A program made the translations under genes and the position numbers. The notes beneath the pieces are model-generated. The model did no database searches, was not told where the DNA came from, and saw only the letters and a list, made by a program, of their open reading frames with translations. From NCBI GenBank assembly GCA_021775555.1, contig JAJFHP010000052.1, forward strand, positions 1 through 55,586: 55,586 nt of DNA, read 5' to 3'. Below, one piece after another: positions 1 through 8,774 of this stretch. The stretch is from Hyphomicrobiales bacterium. Lineage in GTDB: Bacteria; Pseudomonadota; Alphaproteobacteria; Rhizobiales; Methyloligellaceae. The stretch's first letter is position 1. The number at the start of each line of letters is the position of its first letter.

Positions 1-683
1 TCCAGGGGCGTGCCGACCTGCTGGATGATGCTATCGTTCAGGACGGCGATCCTGTCCGAGATCGTGTTCGCCTCTTCCTGATCGTGCGTGACGAAAATGG
101 TTGTCAGGTTCAGTTCGCGCTGCAACTCCAGGATTTCCCGGCGCATCTGAACACGAAGATTGGCGTCCAGATTGGAGAGCGGTTCGTCAAGCAGAAGAAC
201 GCGCGGCTCCACAACGATGGTGCGCGCAAGCGCTACCCGCTGCTGTTGACCGCCCGACAGTTGAGATGGCCGACGCTCTGCCAGATCCAGCAGACCAACC
301 AGTTTGAGGGCCGCATCAACGCGAGGGCGGATGTCGCTGGCTCGAATCTTCTGCTCTTCCAGGCCGAAGGCGACATTCTTGCGCACCGTCATATGCGGCC
401 ACAGCGCATAGGACTGGAAAACCATACCGACATTGCGTTGCCAGGGGGGCAGATGCGTTACATCACTATCGCCAATCAGAATCCGGCCCGTCGGTTCCGG
501 ACCAAATCCGGCGATCGCGCGCAGAAGCGTGGACTTGCCGGAACCCGATGGCCCCAGAAATGTAAACAACTCTCCCGGCATGATTTCGAGATTGACGCCC
601 CTGAGCACTTCGGTCTGGCCGAAGGACAGGCTGAGATTTTCTATGGTTACGCCGCTGGTGGCATTGACGCTCCGGGATGACAT
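1..683 (-). CDS. ABC importer ATP-binding protein (partial, C-terminus off the window)
   Basis: This is the cytoplasmic ATPase of a Fe3+/phosphonate/polyamine-type ABC importer. About 227 residues are visible. They contain Walker A GPSGSGKST (about residues 44-52), the Q-loop MVFQSYALWP, the signature LSGGQQQR, Walker B VLLLDEPLSNLD and the H-loop FVTHDQEEA, so the nucleotide-binding domain is essentially complete and only the C-terminal regulatory domain is missing. The ATG at 683 lies 2 bases after the permease stop (TGAAAATG), with GGAG just upstream inside the permease gene, which indicates translational coupling. Order in the operon is solute-binding protein, permease, ATPase. The substrate cannot be read from the sequence: the family takes up ferric iron, but related systems import 2-aminoethylphosphonate, thiamine or putrescine. 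Confidence in the role is high and in the substrate low. Confidence 0.93.
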   Translation of the reverse strand, partial: MSSRSVNATSGVTIENLSLSFGQTEVLRGVNLEIMPGELFTFLGPSGSGKSTLLRAIAGFGPEPTGRILIGDSDVTHLPPWQRNVGMVFQSYALWPHMTVRKNVAFGLEEQKIRASDIRPRVDAALKLVGLLDLAERRPSQLSGGQQQRVALARTIVVEPRVLLLDEPLSNLDANLRVQMRREILELQRELNLTTIFVTHDQEEANTISDRIAVLNDSIIQQVGTPL

Positions 684-685
684 TT

Positions 686-2395
686 TCACACTCCTCCGGC
701 CACCGCCATGTCCGGGGCGCGTTCGATTTCCTTACGCTCGATAAAACGATGCGACACGTAAGTGGCGATGCCAACAATAAGGACGGCGATTATACCAAGT
801 GCAGCGCCGGGGCCCCGGCCTGCCGCCGATTGCATGAACTCATAGATGCCCGCGGCCAGCGGTGCATCCGACTCTGTTGAAACCAGCATGATCGTCGCGG
901 AAAGCTCGACTGAGGCGGTTGCGAAACTTGTCACGAAACCTGCGACGATTCCTCCTGACATCAGTGGCACGACGATCCGGATCACAGTTCGCCTCTTGCT
1001 CGCTCCCAGATTTTCAGATGCTTCTTCAAGCATGATGCTGACCTGCTGGAGCGCCGCCATGCAGGCGCGAAGGGCGTAAGGCAATCGCCGTATGGTGAGC
1101 GCAATCACGATGATGACCCACCAGGACGCCAGCGGCTTGTCGATAATCGGCACGTTGAAATCGTAAAAGGTCCGCAAGTACCCGATGCCAAGAACAACGC
1201 CGGGAATGGCGACCGCGCCCATGGCTGCATAGTCGAGCCATTGGCGTCCGACCAGTTTGGTCCGCCACACCACATATGCGATCGCCGTCCCGAACACGAC
1301 GTCGATGCTGGCGGCAAGACCGGCATAGAGCAGCGTATTGGTAATGAACTGCGATGAGTTCGAGAAGACGCGGAAATAGTGATCCAGGGTGAAGGCGTCA
1401 GGAAGCACGCTGAATGACCACACGGTTCCGAAGGAGAGCATCGCGAGGCCGAGATGCGGTGACAGCACAAGCAGCAGAATGAATATGATAACCGCGTAGC
1501 ACCCGGCCTTCTCCCAGGGCCGCAGATCGCGCTTCATCAGCCCGCCGCCGCCCTTCTGCGCAGTGGCGTAATCCTTGCCGCGAAGCGCGAGAAAAGAGGT
1601 CCACAAGGCAAGCAGCGAGAACGCGACCAGAATGACAGAAATCACATACCCCATCGGGTCCGATATACCGATCGAGGTGATACGCAGATAAGCCTGAGGT
1701 GCGAGCATATTATTGATGTTGAGGAGCAGCGGCGTGCCGAGGTCGTCGAAAACTTTCAGGAACACAAGCGAGGCCCCGGCGACATATCCGGGCATGGCAA
1801 GGGGGAAAACGATACGGCGAAACAGCCGGGCGCCACTCGCGCCCAGATTCTGGGCGGACTCTTCCATGGCCCGGTCAATGTTGTTCAGTGCCGCTGACAG
1901 ATTGATCAGGATGAACGGGAAATAGTGAATGCTCTCAACAAGAATGACGCCGTTCAGGCCTTGCATGAAGGGAATGTTGATGCCGAACCACTCCCCCAGC
2001 AACAGATTGACTGATCCGTTCTCGCCGAACAGCAGGAGCATGGCAACCGCGCCCACAAAGGGCGGCATGATTAGCGGGATAACACCAAGTGTTTGAATGA
2101 GGGCCGCGCCGCCGAAATTGAACCGCGTAGTAAAATAGGCGAGCGGAAGCGCAAATACGGATGCCAGCACCACCGACATGGACGCCACATAGAAGGAGTT
2201 GATGAATGACTCCTGGAATAGCGACGTGTTGAAGAAATCAATGAAATTGATGAGCGTGAGTGCGCCCGTGTTGGGATCCTGAAAGGCAACATAGATCACC
2301 TTTCCAACAGGAATAATCAGAAAGACAAGCAGGAACAGGCCCAGAAACAGGGCCACCGCCCCCGGTCCCCACTGACCGCGTCCAAACAGGTTCAA
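686..2395 (-). CDS. ABC importer permease with two fused membrane domains (FbpB type)
   Basis: Inner-membrane channel of the importer, 569 aa. It is a duplication of the binding-protein-dependent permease domain. Each half carries the EAA coupling loop that docks on the ATPase: EESAQNLGASGARLFRRI in the N-terminal half and EEASENLGASKRRTVIRI in the C-terminal half. About 12 hydrophobic segments are visible, with a charged linker near residues 270-300. Fused permeases of this length are typical of the ferric-iron FbpB/AfuB and AEP families. It sits between the solute-binding protein gene (gap 78 bases, containing a hairpin) and the ATPase gene (gap 2 bases). The start ATG at 2395 gives the short cytoplasmic N-terminus expected for the family. 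Confidence 0.93.
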   Translation of the reverse strand: MNLFGRGQWGPGAVALFLGLFLLVFLIIPVGKVIYVAFQDPNTGALTLINFIDFFNTSLFQESFINSFYVASMSVVLASVFALPLAYFTTRFNFGGAALIQTLGVIPLIMPPFVGAVAMLLLFGENGSVNLLLGEWFGINIPFMQGLNGVILVESIHYFPFILINLSAALNNIDRAMEESAQNLGASGARLFRRIVFPLAMPGYVAGASLVFLKVFDDLGTPLLLNINNMLAPQAYLRITSIGISDPMGYVISVILVAFSLLALWTSFLALRGKDYATAQKGGGGLMKRDLRPWEKAGCYAVIIFILLLVLSPHLGLAMLSFGTVWSFSVLPDAFTLDHYFRVFSNSSQFITNTLLYAGLAASIDVVFGTAIAYVVWRTKLVGRQWLDYAAMGAVAIPGVVLGIGYLRTFYDFNVPIIDKPLASWWVIIVIALTIRRLPYALRACMAALQQVSIMLEEASENLGASKRRTVIRIVVPLMSGGIVAGFVTSFATASVELSATIMLVSTESDAPLAAGIYEFMQSAAGRGPGAALGIIAVLIVGIATYVSHRFIERKEIERAPDMAVAGGV

Positions 2396-2435
2396 GGCGG
2401 TCCTCCCCGGCCGGTTAAATGAGCAGGCTGTGAGG

Positions 2436-2456
2436 ACCCGGCCAGTGAGACCGGGT
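2436..2456 (-). promoter_or_regulatory. Intercistronic hairpin between binding-protein and permease genes
   Basis: A short inverted repeat, ACCCGG at 2436-2441 and CCGGGT at 2451-2456 with a 9-base loop, lies in the 78-base gap between the solute-binding protein stop and the permease start. There is no T-run on the minus strand, so it is not a standard intrinsic terminator. By analogy with other importer operons it could protect the upstream binding-protein mRNA from 3' exonucleases. That role is inferred. Confidence 0.35.
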
Positions 2457-2473
2457 TCTCATTTCATTGCGGT

Positions 2474-3829
2474 CTAGAGCATGGATGCAGCTTTATCCGC
2501 CATTTCCTTCGCCTTAGCGTAGTTGGCTTTGACCTCGCTGTCCCATTTCTGCTCAATCTCTGCCTGACGGCCGGTAACCTTCGTTGTCGCCTTTTTGCGC
2601 TTCTTCTTGAAGATCTTGTTGAAGTCCTTTTCGCTGGCCTGAACAGCAGATATCGGAACCTTGTTGACCAGCGCTCTGGCATCTTTGATCAACTTTTTCG
2701 CCGCGGCATTTGGTTTACCCGCAAGCTTGGCCTCGGCAGCCTGGATGGCTTTGGTTGCATCTCGCAGATCACTGAGCCGGTAGGTGACCATCACGTCAAA
2801 CAGCGAGTTGACCACATTGTAGCGGCCTTTGGAGAGTTGAAGATCGAATTTGACCGCCGATCCGATGGAAGAGTCTTTGAACGGATTGGGGAAACCCTCC
2901 GGGGCGTTGGCATAGGAAGCCGGGTTCACCGGCAGGCGCCGGATTTTCGGATCAAGAAGGACTTCCTGTCCTGCCGGGGACAGAAGAAACTCGATGAAGG
3001 CTGCCGCCGCGTCGCGATGAGGCGCATTCTTGACGATCGCGATGTTGGCCGGCACGAGTGTGGTGATCGGCGGATAGAGGAAATCGACCGGGAATCCGGA
3101 TGCCTTCGACGACAGGCCGAAGAAGTCGATCACGATCCCTAAGCCGAACTGGCCTGAATTGACGCCATCAGGAACGCCGAAACTGCGCTCGGTCACGGTC
3201 TTGAAGTTGCCCGCAATTTCCTTCCAGCGGGCCCAGCCTTTCTCCCAGCCCTCGCCTTGCAGCAAAGTCTCGACAGTCAAATGCGTCGTTCCCGAGCGGG
3301 ATGGAGCACTCATGCCCACATGGCCGTTATAGACGGGTTTGGCCAAGTCCGCCCACGTCTTGGGAACAGGCAGCTTCTTCGCATCAAGATAGCGGGTGTT
3401 CCACATGATCCCGTAACCGGACGCGGCAAAGCCCTTGTAGTATCCGTCCGGATCGTTGATCGGGAACGCACCGACTTTTTCAGGAATACCGGAAACCTTG
3501 ACCTCATATTTCTGAAGCAGGTTATCGCCTTTCAGCACTTCGAAAGCGTCCGGCGCCGAAGCCCAGAACATGTCTGACTTGTTATTGCCCGCAGTCTCCT
3601 GGAGATATTTTATACCGGCTGTGGTTTTTTTCTTGAGCATCTCGACTTTCACTCCGGGATGCTTTGCTTCGAAGGCCTTCTTGACGGTGACGGTGGTGTC
3701 CGGAGGGTAGGAAGTTACGATGACGAGCTTGTCATCCATCGCTAGCGCCGGGACGAGCCCTGTGAACGACAGAACAGAAGCAACCGTCATCGCCGTGATA
3801 AATGCGCGGCGATCAATGGTTTTGAACAT
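2474..3829 (-). CDS. ABC importer periplasmic solute-binding protein (FbpA-like, long C-terminal extension)
   Basis: Periplasmic receptor of the importer downstream. The ATG at 3829 is chosen over an upstream in-frame GTG at 3847 because the Shine-Dalgarno AGGAG sits 10 bases before the ATG and overlaps the first codons of the longer reading. The protein (451 aa) starts with a basic stretch and a hydrophobic signal sequence containing RRAF, a possible Tat-like twin arginine, with cleavage likely after PALA. The body (DKLVIVTSYPP, then FWASAPDAFEVLKG, and GYGIMWNTRYL) is a type 2 periplasmic binding fold related to ferric-iron and AEP binding proteins. The last 120 or so residues are Lys/Ala-rich and helical, beyond the usual length of about 340 aa. 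The ligand is unknown. Confidence 0.9.
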   Translation of the reverse strand: MFKTIDRRAFITAMTVASVLSFTGLVPALAMDDKLVIVTSYPPDTTVTVKKAFEAKHPGVKVEMLKKKTTAGIKYLQETAGNNKSDMFWASAPDAFEVLKGDNLLQKYEVKVSGIPEKVGAFPINDPDGYYKGFAASGYGIMWNTRYLDAKKLPVPKTWADLAKPVYNGHVGMSAPSRSGTTHLTVETLLQGEGWEKGWARWKEIAGNFKTVTERSFGVPDGVNSGQFGLGIVIDFFGLSSKASGFPVDFLYPPITTLVPANIAIVKNAPHRDAAAAFIEFLLSPAGQEVLLDPKIRRLPVNPASYANAPEGFPNPFKDSSIGSAVKFDLQLSKGRYNVVNSLFDVMVTYRLSDLRDATKAIQAAEAKLAGKPNAAAKKLIKDARALVNKVPISAVQASEKDFNKIFKKKRKKATTKVTGRQAEIEQKWDSEVKANYAKAKEMADKAASML

Positions 3830-4096
3830 GTGACTGACACTCCTCACTTACGGATTGGATATGGACCAAAACTACACAAATCCATCTTATAGTAAAATCT
3901 GACATTCTGGCGCATCTTTGATGGCTTTCATGTCTGGCGGACTTGATGGAAAGATCAGAAATGGGTGAGGGGGAACAGCATGGAACAAGCGTAATTATCT
4001 TGTAGATGCCAAATCGTAAGGAACGTTTGGTATGCGCCAAAAGCGGGAGGTACGGAGCAATCAATAGGATTTCAATGAATTTGACAGGGACGGTTT

Positions 4097-5017
4097 TCAG
4101 TTTGCGGCGGCATGTTTTCCAGTCAGCCGATTAATCACGCGGCCATCGATGAACAAAAGCCCTGTTCCGATAATGGCGGCCCCTAAAATTTCTTTTGGCT
4201 GGATAGGTTCGCCGAGGAAAATATTTCCCAATACCAGCGCTGTGACCGGTATCAGCAGGGTCACCAGCATGACATTGCTTGCTCCGGCGCGAACCAGGAT
4301 TTTGAAAAAGAGGATATAGGCGACAGCCGTACCAAGGACAGCAAGCGCCACCACCGACATGACCGTGCCCTGACTTGGCATGGCAAGTGTCCAGGGCTTG
4401 TCAATTAATGAAACAACCACGGCCATGATAAGAGTCGAACATATAAGTTGGCACGTCGCGGACTTTACAGGCGGTACGCCGACGAGAAACCTGCGACCCC
4501 AAAGAGCTGCAAATCCATAGCTGAGTGCGCCAGCCAGGCACAGCGCAATACCAAGTGTTTGCTTGCTGTCTACAGGCCCATCAAACCCTCGCAACACGGC
4601 AACCCCCACGACACCCAGGAGCACGCCGATGATCCGGTAAGCAGTCAGGCGTTCCTCCTGAAAGATGGCCATCACGACAATTGTGAACAACGGCGTCATG
4701 GCGTTGATAATGGAGGAAAGACCGACAGTGACCTGGGTCTGTCCGGCAAAAATAAAACCGAATGGAAGTACATTGTTCAAAAGGCCCATGCCGGCAAAAG
4801 GAAGCCAGCCAGCAAAAGACTTTGGCAACGAATGACCGAAATACCAAAACAGCGGCAACAACGCGGCTGATGCCAAAAATACCCGGGCCAACACGACTGT
4901 TAATGGTGGCAACTCTTTAACAGCAACGCCTGCAAAGAAGTATGCACCACCCCATAGAGCTGATAGCAGGATCAGCAGGCTCCAATCCTGTCTGTCCATT
5001 GTCTTTGGAGCATCCAT
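4097..5017 (-). CDS. EamA/DMT family transporter
   Basis: Inner-membrane permease of the drug/metabolite transporter superfamily, 306 aa, with about ten hydrophobic helices arranged as two EamA repeats. Typical features are the N-terminal LLILLSALWGGAYFFAGVAV and the second-repeat opening GIALCLAGALSYGFAALWGR. Members export amino acids or other small metabolites, but the substrate cannot be predicted here. The gene stands alone: it is 267 bases from the start of the ABC importer operon and divergent from the acyltransferase gene on its other side. Start ATG at 5017. Confidence 0.9.
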   Translation of the reverse strand: MDAPKTMDRQDWSLLILLSALWGGAYFFAGVAVKELPPLTVVLARVFLASAALLPLFWYFGHSLPKSFAGWLPFAGMGLLNNVLPFGFIFAGQTQVTVGLSSIINAMTPLFTIVVMAIFQEERLTAYRIIGVLLGVVGVAVLRGFDGPVDSKQTLGIALCLAGALSYGFAALWGRRFLVGVPPVKSATCQLICSTLIMAVVVSLIDKPWTLAMPSQGTVMSVVALAVLGTAVAYILFFKILVRAGASNVMLVTLLIPVTALVLGNIFLGEPIQPKEILGAAIIGTGLLFIDGRVINRLTGKHAAAN

Positions 5018-5430
5018 CCCGCATTCCTTTGCAACTATTCACCCAAGCGGAAATTGACAGGATAGGGTTGGATGAACCACCCGTTTCTTGTTTTGAAACC
5101 GGAAGCTGATCTGTTTATGGGCCAGCGCCGGACTGGTCGGCGATACGGCACGCGCAGCCAATGCCGGCGAAGAACAGCCTATAGCCATTCAACAAGGGAA
5201 TTTGACGATAAACCGGCTCTTTTGAGCAGAATTAAATGTCACAAACAGGCATCACACGGCGCAGGCAGGGATAGCCAATTGATTGACCCCAAATGGATCG
5301 CTCTTAAAGCATTCTATTGGCGGTTGAGCGCGCATCCCAACGCCTGAAGAATCGTAATCTTCACCCTTTTTTTCCGGTTTTCCGGGGTTTCTCATGCTTT
5401 GCAGCCCGGGGGATGCCAGTGCCGGATCAA
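5018..5430. other. Intergenic region upstream of the sigma-54 promoter
   Basis: About 410 bases between the divergent EamA and acyltransferase genes. The open frames here have no recognisable product, signal or ribosome site. A small stem TGAAGA/TCTTCA at 5345-5363 is followed by seven Ts at 5367-5373. The region is a natural place for an activator (enhancer) site serving the sigma-54 promoter at 5431, but I could not identify one. Confidence 0.4.
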
Positions 5431-5446
5431 TGGCACTGATTTTGCA
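5431..5446 (+). promoter_or_regulatory. Sigma-54 (RpoN) -24/-12 promoter
   Basis: TGGCAC at 5431-5436, five bases, then TTGCA at 5442-5446, matching the consensus TGGCAC-N5-TTGCA and the invariant GG-N10-GC spacing. It lies 38 bases before the acyltransferase ATG at 5485, placing the start of transcription near 5457. Such promoters need an AAA+ activator. The rpoN gene itself lies at 10.5-12 kb of this window. Confidence 0.75.
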
Positions 5447-5484
5447 GACATTCCGGCATCAGAACCTTTCAGGGAATAATATTC

Positions 5485-6564
5485 ATGCAAATGGAAACCA
5501 CACCTGCCCGTGTATCCTGGGTGGACTGCGCAAAGGGCATCTGCATTCTAATGGTTGTCATGATGCATTCGACCCTTGGCGTCGAAGCGGCAGCTGGAAG
5601 CACAAGCTGGATGCATGAACTTGTTGCGTTCGCCAGGCCCTTCCGTATGCCGGACTTTTTCCTGATTGCAGGTCTGTTTCTCGCACGGCGCATTGACCGG
5701 GACTGGCCTGACTACCTGGACCGGAAAGTGCTCCACTTTGCATATTTTTATCTATTGTGGCTGACGATCCAGTTTGTTCTGAAATCTCCTCTACTGATAA
5801 CCGAGCACGGACCGCTTGGTTTGCTCATGGAATACAGCCATGCACTCGTGCAACCTTTCGGCACGCTCTGGTTCATCTATTTGTTGCCGGTCTTCTTCGT
5901 TATCACCAAGGGCCTCAGAACCGCATCATCTGTACTGGTCTGGGTGCTTGCCGCGATGCTCGAAATCTCCGGGCTTCATACGGGCATCACCATCATCGAC
6001 GAATTCGCCAGCCGGTTTGTCTATTTCTACTCCGGCTACGTCTTGGCACCACTGGTGTTCCGGTTCGCTGATAAGGTCGGAGCCGCACCTGTAAAATCCA
6101 TGATTGGTCTTGGGGCATGGGCCGTACTAAATGGCTACTGCGTTAAGGCGGGCTACGCAGATTTGCCGCTTGTGAGTTTGACACTGGGCCTTGCGGGCGT
6201 TGGAGCGGTGGTCGCCGCATCCGTACTTCTCTCCCGGATCAAGTGGGGAGGTGCGTTGCAGTATTGCGGTGAGAATTCGATCGTTATCTATCTGGCATTC
6301 ACCATACCGATGGCTGCTACACGGATGGTGCTTCTTAAATTCGGTTGGATTTCTGATCTTGGTTCTGTCGCACTGCTCGTCACATTGGCTGGTCTGACCG
6401 GTGCTTTGGTCATGTACTGGACCGTTCGGCACACACCACTTGCCTTTTTGTTCAAACGCCCTGACTGGACCCGCCTGCATTCATGGCGGGGCGCTGGTCC
6501 GGAACGACTAGTGAAATCTACACCGGTTGAGGGAAATAGAACCGTTCATGTGACTGAAAGTTAA
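5485..6564 (+). CDS. Acyltransferase family 3 membrane protein
   Basis: Integral membrane O-acyltransferase (359 aa) of the acyltransferase-3 family, which moves acetyl or other acyl groups across the membrane onto exopolysaccharide, O-antigen or similar glycans. The N-terminus has the family signature VSWVDCAKGICILMVVMMHS, with the catalytic-site histidine following a D-x-x-KG motif, then RPFRMPDFFLIAGLFLARR and about ten membrane helices. ATG at 5485 is preceded by AGGGA. Its promoter is a sigma-54 element (5431-5446), so expression probably responds to nitrogen status or another NtrC-type signal. It is followed 51 bases later by a FemAB/CelD-like acetyltransferase, with which it may form a glycan-modifying operon. 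The acceptor is unknown. Confidence 0.88.
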   Translation: MQMETTPARVSWVDCAKGICILMVVMMHSTLGVEAAAGSTSWMHELVAFARPFRMPDFFLIAGLFLARRIDRDWPDYLDRKVLHFAYFYLLWLTIQFVLKSPLLITEHGPLGLLMEYSHALVQPFGTLWFIYLLPVFFVITKGLRTASSVLVWVLAAMLEISGLHTGITIIDEFASRFVYFYSGYVLAPLVFRFADKVGAAPVKSMIGLGAWAVLNGYCVKAGYADLPLVSLTLGLAGVGAVVAASVLLSRIKWGGALQYCGENSIVIYLAFTIPMAATRMVLLKFGWISDLGSVALLVTLAGLTGALVMYWTVRHTPLAFLFKRPDWTRLHSWRGAGPERLVKSTPVEGNRTVHVTES

Positions 6565-6615
6565 GACTATTTCGCGCATCATGCCGAAACTGGGTAATTT
6601 GAGGAAATCCGAATT

Positions 6616-7869
6616 ATGTTGATGAATCCGGATCTGGAACAAGCACAGCACAAATTCCAGAAAGGAGTTGCCTCCGGCACGAGCCAAGAGGGGCCGGTTG
6701 AGCGAGGCGTTGTTGATGGCAATCTTGAGTTCCAGCTGATCACAGATTTTACAGGATTTGAGGCTCTTGAGAGCGAGTGGTGCAATTTGTTTGAACGTGC
6801 TGGTGGATCACATCAGTTGTTCCAGAGTTATAATTGGTGTTGGCATTGGTGCCAGACCTACCTGAACGCTGAAAAGAAACGTAATCCTATCAAGCTGAGT
6901 ATTGTCGTTGGAAGGGTTGATGATCTCCCGGTAATGATCTGGCCACTTATCACCGACCGCTCTATGGGCGTGCGATATGCCTGTTGGATGGGAATGCCGG
7001 TCAGCCAGTATAGCGATGTCCTTGTCGAACAGGGCCCCAACCAAATGGCATGGTTGATTGAGGGATGGCAGTTTATTTGTTCCCGGCTTTCAGCCGATTT
7101 AATTTGTCTCCCCAAGGTTCGCGGTGACTCCGCTCTCTCAGGTTTGTTGCGCAGACTTTCCCTAGAGCCCGTTCAGCAGAACGAAGCGCCATATGCGGAC
7201 CTTTCAAAGCTGAATTCTTATGAAGAATATGCGTCCCGCTTTTCCGCACGCCTGCGTAAAAATCGCCGCCGCCAGCACCGCCGCCTGAGCGAGCAAGGGG
7301 AAGTTAGCGTCGAGATATTGACGGATGGCAAGGAGGCCTGTGCGGTGGTGGACCAGGCTATTGAGATGAAATGCCGCTGGCTGCAAAACCAGGGATTGGT
7401 TTCCAAGGCATTTGCTGATGACCGAATTGATCAGTTCTTTTCCCGTTTGCTGACGACACCTGACAGAGATGCAGGGTGCCAGGTATCAGTCCTGAAGGTG
7501 GGTAAGGATATTGCGGCGGTCATGATTGGCATCCTTTGCAAGGGCCGGTATGCCACCCATATCTGTGCATATAATCCTGACCCTCAATTCGTCCGATCAG
7601 GAGCGGGTTCATTGCTCATGGACGCAACCGTGCAAACATGCCTCAACAATGGACTTAGTAATTTTGACATGATGGCTCCAGGTGATGCCTACAAATATGA
7701 ATGGGCGGATGCAACTGTGATGGTGAATGATTACTCGGTCCCTCTGACCCCTCGCGGTCGGGCCTTCGCTGTCTTCGGCGCTTGTACTTATTCAGCAAAG
7801 GCGGCCTTTGAAACGACGCCACAGCGTCTGCGCCGTTTTCTTCTGGCGATTGCAGGTCCACGGCGTTAG
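6616..7869 (+). CDS. GNAT acetyltransferase, BcsL/CelD (FemAB-like) type
   Basis: Cytoplasmic acyltransferase of the double-GNAT family (417 aa) used in cellulose, capsule or exopolysaccharide synthesis. The visible landmarks are the early aromatic block LFQSYNWCWHWCQTY, the basic helix RLRKNRRRQHRRL, which typically precedes the second GNAT domain, and the C-terminal GAGSLLMDATVQTCLNNGLS acetyl-CoA-type helix with FDMMAPGDAYKYEWAD. Start ATG at 6616 has GAGGAA 10 bases upstream. It lies directly downstream of the acyltransferase-3 gene on the same strand and is probably co-transcribed. The acceptor is unknown. Confidence 0.85.
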   Translation: MLMNPDLEQAQHKFQKGVASGTSQEGPVERGVVDGNLEFQLITDFTGFEALESEWCNLFERAGGSHQLFQSYNWCWHWCQTYLNAEKKRNPIKLSIVVGRVDDLPVMIWPLITDRSMGVRYACWMGMPVSQYSDVLVEQGPNQMAWLIEGWQFICSRLSADLICLPKVRGDSALSGLLRRLSLEPVQQNEAPYADLSKLNSYEEYASRFSARLRKNRRRQHRRLSEQGEVSVEILTDGKEACAVVDQAIEMKCRWLQNQGLVSKAFADDRIDQFFSRLLTTPDRDAGCQVSVLKVGKDIAAVMIGILCKGRYATHICAYNPDPQFVRSGAGSLLMDATVQTCLNNGLSNFDMMAPGDAYKYEWADATVMVNDYSVPLTPRGRAFAVFGACTYSAKAAFETTPQRLRRFLLAIAGPRR

Positions 7870-8111
7870 AGGAACTCCGTTTTCGTATTTTGTTACAATT
7901 TGGGTGATGAGGTTCTCGATCTCAATGTGAGCGCCATCTATGAGGGCAGCCGCTATGTTGGACCGAAGCCGTAACCCTGTAAATGCGGGTCGATGAAGTC
8001 CTGGTTCAGGTCCGGGCCATATAGTTCCCGGCCAAAGCAGCAACTGAGTTATAGCGGCGTGGGCCTGAAAACAGGCTCACGCCGTTGGTGTTTCTGGTGC
8101 CCGCATTGACG
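7870..8111. other. Intergenic region upstream of hsp20
   Basis: With the hsp20 leader, this stretch between the acetyltransferase stop and the hsp20 start is 381 bases without a credible gene. Apart from the heat-shock-like promoter at 8112-8140 I see only a short repeat around 8066-8084 (gcctgaaaacaggc), possibly the acetyltransferase terminator but lacking a T-run. Confidence 0.4.
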
Positions 8112-8140
8112 CTTGTATTGCGCCTCCCATGGACCCATAT
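8112..8140 (+). promoter_or_regulatory. Heat-shock sigma-32 (RpoH)-like promoter of hsp20
   Basis: CTTGTAT at 8112-8118, a 15-base spacer, then CCCATAT at 8134-8140 resemble the RpoH consensus CTTGAAA-N13-15-CCCCATNT. It predicts a leader of roughly 100 bases before the small heat-shock gene start at 8251. Confidence 0.55.
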
Positions 8141-8250
8141 ATGTCTCATGAAATCCGGTGCCATGTTGGACCGGGTGCCGCTTTTGGTGCTGTAACGGGC
8201 CTGAAGCGGGCAATTTTGACATATCAGTCGCTAAAGTCAGGGCTAAGCAC

Positions 8251-8676
8251 ATGTCGCGTACTTCTCTTCTCAACTCCCCGCTGTTGCTGGGCTTTGATGA
8301 AATCGAGCGCATTCTCGATCGCGTCGGAAAAAGCTCGGGCGAGGGATATCCACCTTACAATATCGAACGGTTGTCAGGCCCTGAAGGCAGTGATTTGCTG
8401 CGTATCACGCTTGCGGTCGCGGGGTTTACCCAGGAGCAGCTGGATGTGTCGGTGGAAGACAGCGAGCTGACGATCAGCGGAAAGCAGGAAGACGATGATG
8501 ATCACGTCTATCTGCATCGTGGTATTGCAGCCCGGCAGTTTTCACGTACATTCGTTCTTGCTGACGGGATCGAGGTTCGAAAGGCAGATCTGAGCAATGG
8601 TCTTCTGTCAATCGACCTGGAACGCCCGGAGCTTGAGCGGCTGGTAAGAAAAGTCGAAATCACGCAAGCCAACTAG
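8251..8676 (+). CDS. ibpA: Small heat-shock protein Hsp20 (IbpA-like)
   Basis: ATP-independent holdase chaperone that binds unfolding proteins in the cytoplasm and passes them to DnaK/ClpB. The ATG at 8251 gives a 141-aa product with the N-terminus MSRTSLLNSPLLLGFDEIER. That is the start shared by alphaproteobacterial class A Hsp20 proteins, so the longer open frame from 8158 is rejected. The alpha-crystallin domain runs from YNIERL to about residue 135. It includes LRITLAVAGFTQEQLDVSVE, the SGKQE strand and the dimer-contact region; the loop before the C-terminus reads LLSIDLERPE. A DUF1150 gene follows, a pairing common in Rhizobiales. Expression is probably driven by the RpoH-like promoter at 8112. 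Confidence 0.93.
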   Translation: MSRTSLLNSPLLLGFDEIERILDRVGKSSGEGYPPYNIERLSGPEGSDLLRITLAVAGFTQEQLDVSVEDSELTISGKQEDDDDHVYLHRGIAARQFSRTFVLADGIEVRKADLSNGLLSIDLERPELERLVRKVEITQAN

Positions 8677-8774
8677 TTCTTCAAGGGCCAGAGAATAGCA
8701 TCGCAAACGGTTGTGGTTGCGTGCTGACCCGGTATGCTCCTTGAAGGATAAGCCTGCCAGTAAAGGAGGCAAAA

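Noticed and set aside
3830-4064. Small minus-strand frame upstream of the solute-binding protein
   Set aside because: No ribosome site or motif; it overlaps the start region of the solute-binding gene. Probably promoter DNA.
5072-5347. 91-codon plus-strand frame in the gap before the acyltransferase
   Set aside because: No ribosome site, odd composition and no family; most likely non-coding control DNA.
7792-8043. 83-codon minus-strand frame in the gap before hsp20
   Set aside because: Overlaps the end of the acetyltransferase gene and has no recognisable features.
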